A stretch of DNA of 5,301 bases from Flavobacteriales bacterium CG18_big_fil_WC_8_21_14_2_50_32_9. GTDB taxonomy: Bacteria > Bacteroidota > Bacteroidia > Flavobacteriales_E > Vicingaceae. Below the pieces are notes generated by a model. The model was not told where the DNA came from, did not search any database, and worked only from the letters and a program-made list of their open reading frames with translations. The position numbers were made by a program, and so were the translations under genes. Numbering within the stretch: position 1 is the first letter of the stretch; each line of letters begins with the position of its first letter. The DNA is taken from positions 13,399-18,699 of the forward strand of contig PCUH01000321.1 in the NCBI GenBank assembly GCA_002770955.1, written 5' to 3'. Of this stretch, positions 2,804-5,301 are shown in pieces.

Positions 2804-5278
2804 CTAATTCTTTTGCTTGTAGCTAACCATATTAGCAAACAACCGAAATGCACCTGGTACTCCTGCTGGTAACTCTCTAAAAAATGAAAGTCCGGTATAA
2901 ATAAAGCTACCTTCACCATAATGAGCTACCAATAAACTACCTTGAGTAGGTGCTTCATCAGGATCATTCATTTCTAATATAGGTGTGTAGGCTTTATCCC
3001 ATTCACTTACAAAATACAACCCTCTTTCTTGTATCCAAGAATCAAAATCCTTTTCATTGATTTTGTTAGGAAAATTTAACATAGGATGTGTGGTATCCAA
3101 AAAAGTAACTTTTGCTTCCTCTACAGTTACTCTGTCTTTAGAAACAGTGAAAGGAAAAGGTCCTATTGCCTCTGTTACCAAACCTCTATTCACATTGTAT
3201 TGAACAATGTAATTTCCACCATTTTTTACATAATTCATTAAATGCGATGAAACATTCTCCATATAATTGTTGGTATTGTAAGCTCTAATCCCACTCACAA
3301 TAGCATCAAATACAGATAAATCACTATTTTTTATGCTATTTTCATCCAACAAGGTTACTGCATATCCTAATTGTTCAAGTGCTGTTGGTACTTCATCGCC
3401 TGCTCCCATAATGTATCCTATATTTTTTCCTTTGGTTTGTACATCTAAACGTACCGCTTTTGCTTTGGCATCGGGCAATAGTGTTTGTATTTGAATATGG
3501 TCATAATCAATAATTTTTAAACTTTTCGCTACTTCATTAGCATTATTTAATTCAACTGCTATTTCGCCAACATTTCCTACATCAGAGGGTGTGATTTCAA
3601 AGACAACTTGTTGTTCTTGGTTTTTAGTGGTTAATTCATAAGGAAGTTGAGCTGGATTAGCTTTCCATCCATTGGGTAGCTTCAACGAAACAACTCCATG
3701 TTGGTTGTTTTCATGTGCTTTTAATGTAATTTTTATCTGTTTAGGTTGATTGGACGAAAAAACATATACTTGTTCAGCAAGATTTGCGGTAACGGTTGGC
3801 AATACCACCAACGGACGATAAATTTCTCCTTTTACCCTATCTGTCCATTTATATTGCAACGGTTTCCCAAGATAAAAATGTTGTCCTTCTATTTCAAACA
3901 TCATAAAACAATAAACAGCATGATTATTAATAGGAGTACCCACTAAACTTGGATTTTTAACCGAAAAAAGCCCTTCAAAAGGTTGGTTTAACCAATAAGG
4001 ATTGGTATTTGAATAACTAGGTGCAACTACATTTGTATTTAATGTTACCATTTCGTTGTTGAGTAATTCTTTTTGAACAAGTGAATCTTTTCCTGCAATA
4101 CCAATACTAGTAAGCACCACTTTACTATTACTTCGGTTGACAATGTGAATGGAAGTGTTCAATAAGGTATTTTCTGTTGTGCTGTAATCATCCGCAATAA
4201 ACTCGACATGCAAACCCAAACAAGAAGTAATAAGTTGCTGAATTTCATACAATTTCACATAGCTCCAACTGTTAGTAGCGGGTATTGCTCTTATTTTTTG
4301 AAATGCTTGAAGCAGTATTGGAGCTATTTTAGAAGGATTATCAACATTGAAATTAGTAATGGCTTGAGTAATCAGTTTGTTAATTTCTTTTCCCCCTACT
4401 ACTCTATTCCATGTTAAATCAATCCCTGAAAAGATATCGTTGTTAGTGAATTTCTCTCCTTTTTTCAATACCAAATATTCAGTTTGAACACCTCTGGCCT
4501 TAGCTGCTCCAAACCCCTGACTTTTATGCATGGTTCTGCTTTCTGCAGCAATTTCGCTGTAAGCTTTTCCCAATAAAGGATTATATGTTCCAACATCTAT
4601 TGTAACATAATCTGGATTATTTTTCGCTTTTTCGGGAAGTTCTTTATCCCACCAAGTACTGGCATTTAAAAACAAACGCTTGGCTTGCCACACCGAAACA
4701 TATATCAATTGTTCGGGAAAAGCATTGGAATCGGCAGCTAAATCAAACGCTTCTTCTGCTAAAATCGCTGAAGCAGTATGGTGTCCATGTCCACCATAAG
4801 GCGATGTAGAAAAACGAGTGATGATTACATCAGGTTTGAATTTTCTTATTGCAAACACTACATCTGCCAAGACTTGTTGTTTGTCCCATTTTGTAAATGT
4901 TTCTTCAGCAGTTTTGGAGTAACCAAAATCTACTGCCCTTGTGAATAGCTGTTCTCCTCCGTCAATTTTTCGAGCTTCGAGTAATTCCTGGGTACGCACC
5001 ACTCCCATTAAAGCACCTTGTTCTGTACCAATTAAATTTTGACCTCCATCACCTCTGGTTAAAGAAAGATAACCCGTACGCATCAATTTTTCATTTGCCA
5101 TGTAGGCAATCAATCGTGTATTTTCATCATCAGGATGAGCCGCTACATAAAGTACACTTCCAACGGTGTTTAATTTCTTTAGTGCTAACTTTATTTCAGC
5201 AGCATTAAGGTTTCCTTGAGCTTTTAAACTTGTAAAAACAAAAGGGATTAATAATAATAAAGAAAATCTAAGTTTCAT
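2804..5278 (-). CDS. Secreted PIG-L (LmbE-like) family deacetylase, multidomain
   Basis: A complete 824-residue exported hydrolase of the PIG-L/LmbE superfamily, zinc enzymes that remove acetyl groups from N-acetylglucosamine-type substrates. The substrate here is unknown. Residues 1-20 form a Sec signal peptide (core SLLLLIPFVF, likely cut after LKA). The catalytic domain spans about 41-250. AHPDDE at 47-52 gives His48 and Asp51 as probable zinc ligands and Asp50 as probable base. HGHH at 164-167 gives the HxxH motif with His167 as third ligand. All are intact. A helical stretch (about 295-355) and beta-rich region (360-490) follow. About 500-585 is a NEW3-like beta-sandwich (LPNGWKANP). About 605-820 resembles a class I glutamine amidotransferase-like or ThuA-like fold (GYIMGAGDEVP, FDAIVSGIRAYN, NGGNYIVQYN, GSFIYTGLSFFRELPAGVPG). 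A start at ATG 5278 fits the signal peptide. Only 23 AT-rich nt lie upstream, so its promoter is out of view. Confidence 0.93.
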   Translation of the reverse strand: MKLRFSLLLLIPFVFTSLKAQGNLNAAEIKLALKKLNTVGSVLYVAAHPDDENTRLIAYMANEKLMRTGYLSLTRGDGGQNLIGTEQGALMGVVRTQELLEARKIDGGEQLFTRAVDFGYSKTAEETFTKWDKQQVLADVVFAIRKFKPDVIITRFSTSPYGGHGHHTASAILAEEAFDLAADSNAFPEQLIYVSVWQAKRLFLNASTWWDKELPEKAKNNPDYVTIDVGTYNPLLGKAYSEIAAESRTMHKSQGFGAAKARGVQTEYLVLKKGEKFTNNDIFSGIDLTWNRVVGGKEINKLITQAITNFNVDNPSKIAPILLQAFQKIRAIPATNSWSYVKLYEIQQLITSCLGLHVEFIADDYSTTENTLLNTSIHIVNRSNSKVVLTSIGIAGKDSLVQKELLNNEMVTLNTNVVAPSYSNTNPYWLNQPFEGLFSVKNPSLVGTPINNHAVYCFMMFEIEGQHFYLGKPLQYKWTDRVKGEIYRPLVVLPTVTANLAEQVYVFSSNQPKQIKITLKAHENNQHGVVSLKLPNGWKANPAQLPYELTTKNQEQQVVFEITPSDVGNVGEIAVELNNANEVAKSLKIIDYDHIQIQTLLPDAKAKAVRLDVQTKGKNIGYIMGAGDEVPTALEQLGYAVTLLDENSIKNSDLSVFDAIVSGIRAYNTNNYMENVSSHLMNYVKNGGNYIVQYNVNRGLVTEAIGPFPFTVSKDRVTVEEAKVTFLDTTHPMLNFPNKINEKDFDSWIQERGLYFVSEWDKAYTPILEMNDPDEAPTQGSLLVAHYGEGSFIYTGLSFFRELPAGVPGAFRLFANMVSYKQKN

Positions 5279-5301
5279 GTGTTTATATTTATTTATTCAT
5301 T

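Noticed and set aside
3746..3946. Plus-strand open frame opposite the PIG-L gene
   Set aside because: It lies wholly within the strongly supported minus-strand gene and has a composition typical of an antisense shadow.
4208..4417. A second plus-strand open frame opposite the PIG-L gene
   Set aside because: It is also an antisense shadow of the deacetylase gene, with no promoter or family resemblance.

Overview
The window looks like a chromosomal segment of a Flavobacteriaceae-type member of the Bacteroidota. The DNA is AT-rich and the genes lack clear Shine-Dalgarno sequences. Several starts are preceded by the Bacteroidota promoter pattern (TTTG near -33, TAnnTTTG near -7). The spacers hold small GTCATTTCGAG, GATTCCTG and CCTCCCC-AAA-GGGGAGG repeats of the kind common in that group. 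The genus cannot be told from this window.

Layout. Positions 1-258 (minus) are the first 86 codons of valyl-tRNA synthetase, with a good promoter just upstream. A 627-nt divergent spacer follows. It holds two inverted copies of a hairpin element, part of a second repeat, a promoter, a duplicated leader and a 21-codon lipoprotein signal-peptide frame. Next come two plus-strand genes that may be co-transcribed: a MORN-repeat lipoprotein (886-1230) and an unrecognised 172-residue protein made of two related halves (1290-1808). A 415-nt repeat-rich spacer (1809-2223) leads to a small, very acidic protein (2224-2697, real start ATG 2224). Its promoter carries a perfect palindrome. A 106-nt spacer of inverted GC-rich hairpins separates it from the convergent, large, secreted PIG-L/LmbE-type deacetylase (5278-2804, minus strand, complete).

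Function. valS is housekeeping and the PIG-L protein is a periplasmic or surface hydrolase of unknown substrate. The three small plus-strand genes have no assignable pathway. The 886/1290 pair sits between two direct 23/26-identical repeat copies and looks accessory. I see no CRISPR array, transposase, tRNA, rRNA or recognisable defence system. The most unusual signals are three: the inverted hairpin elements, whose stems differ in sequence while keeping the same bulge; the duplicated leader next to the lipoprotein remnant; and the palindrome over the -7 element of the 2224 gene. Nothing here amounts to a demonstrated new system.
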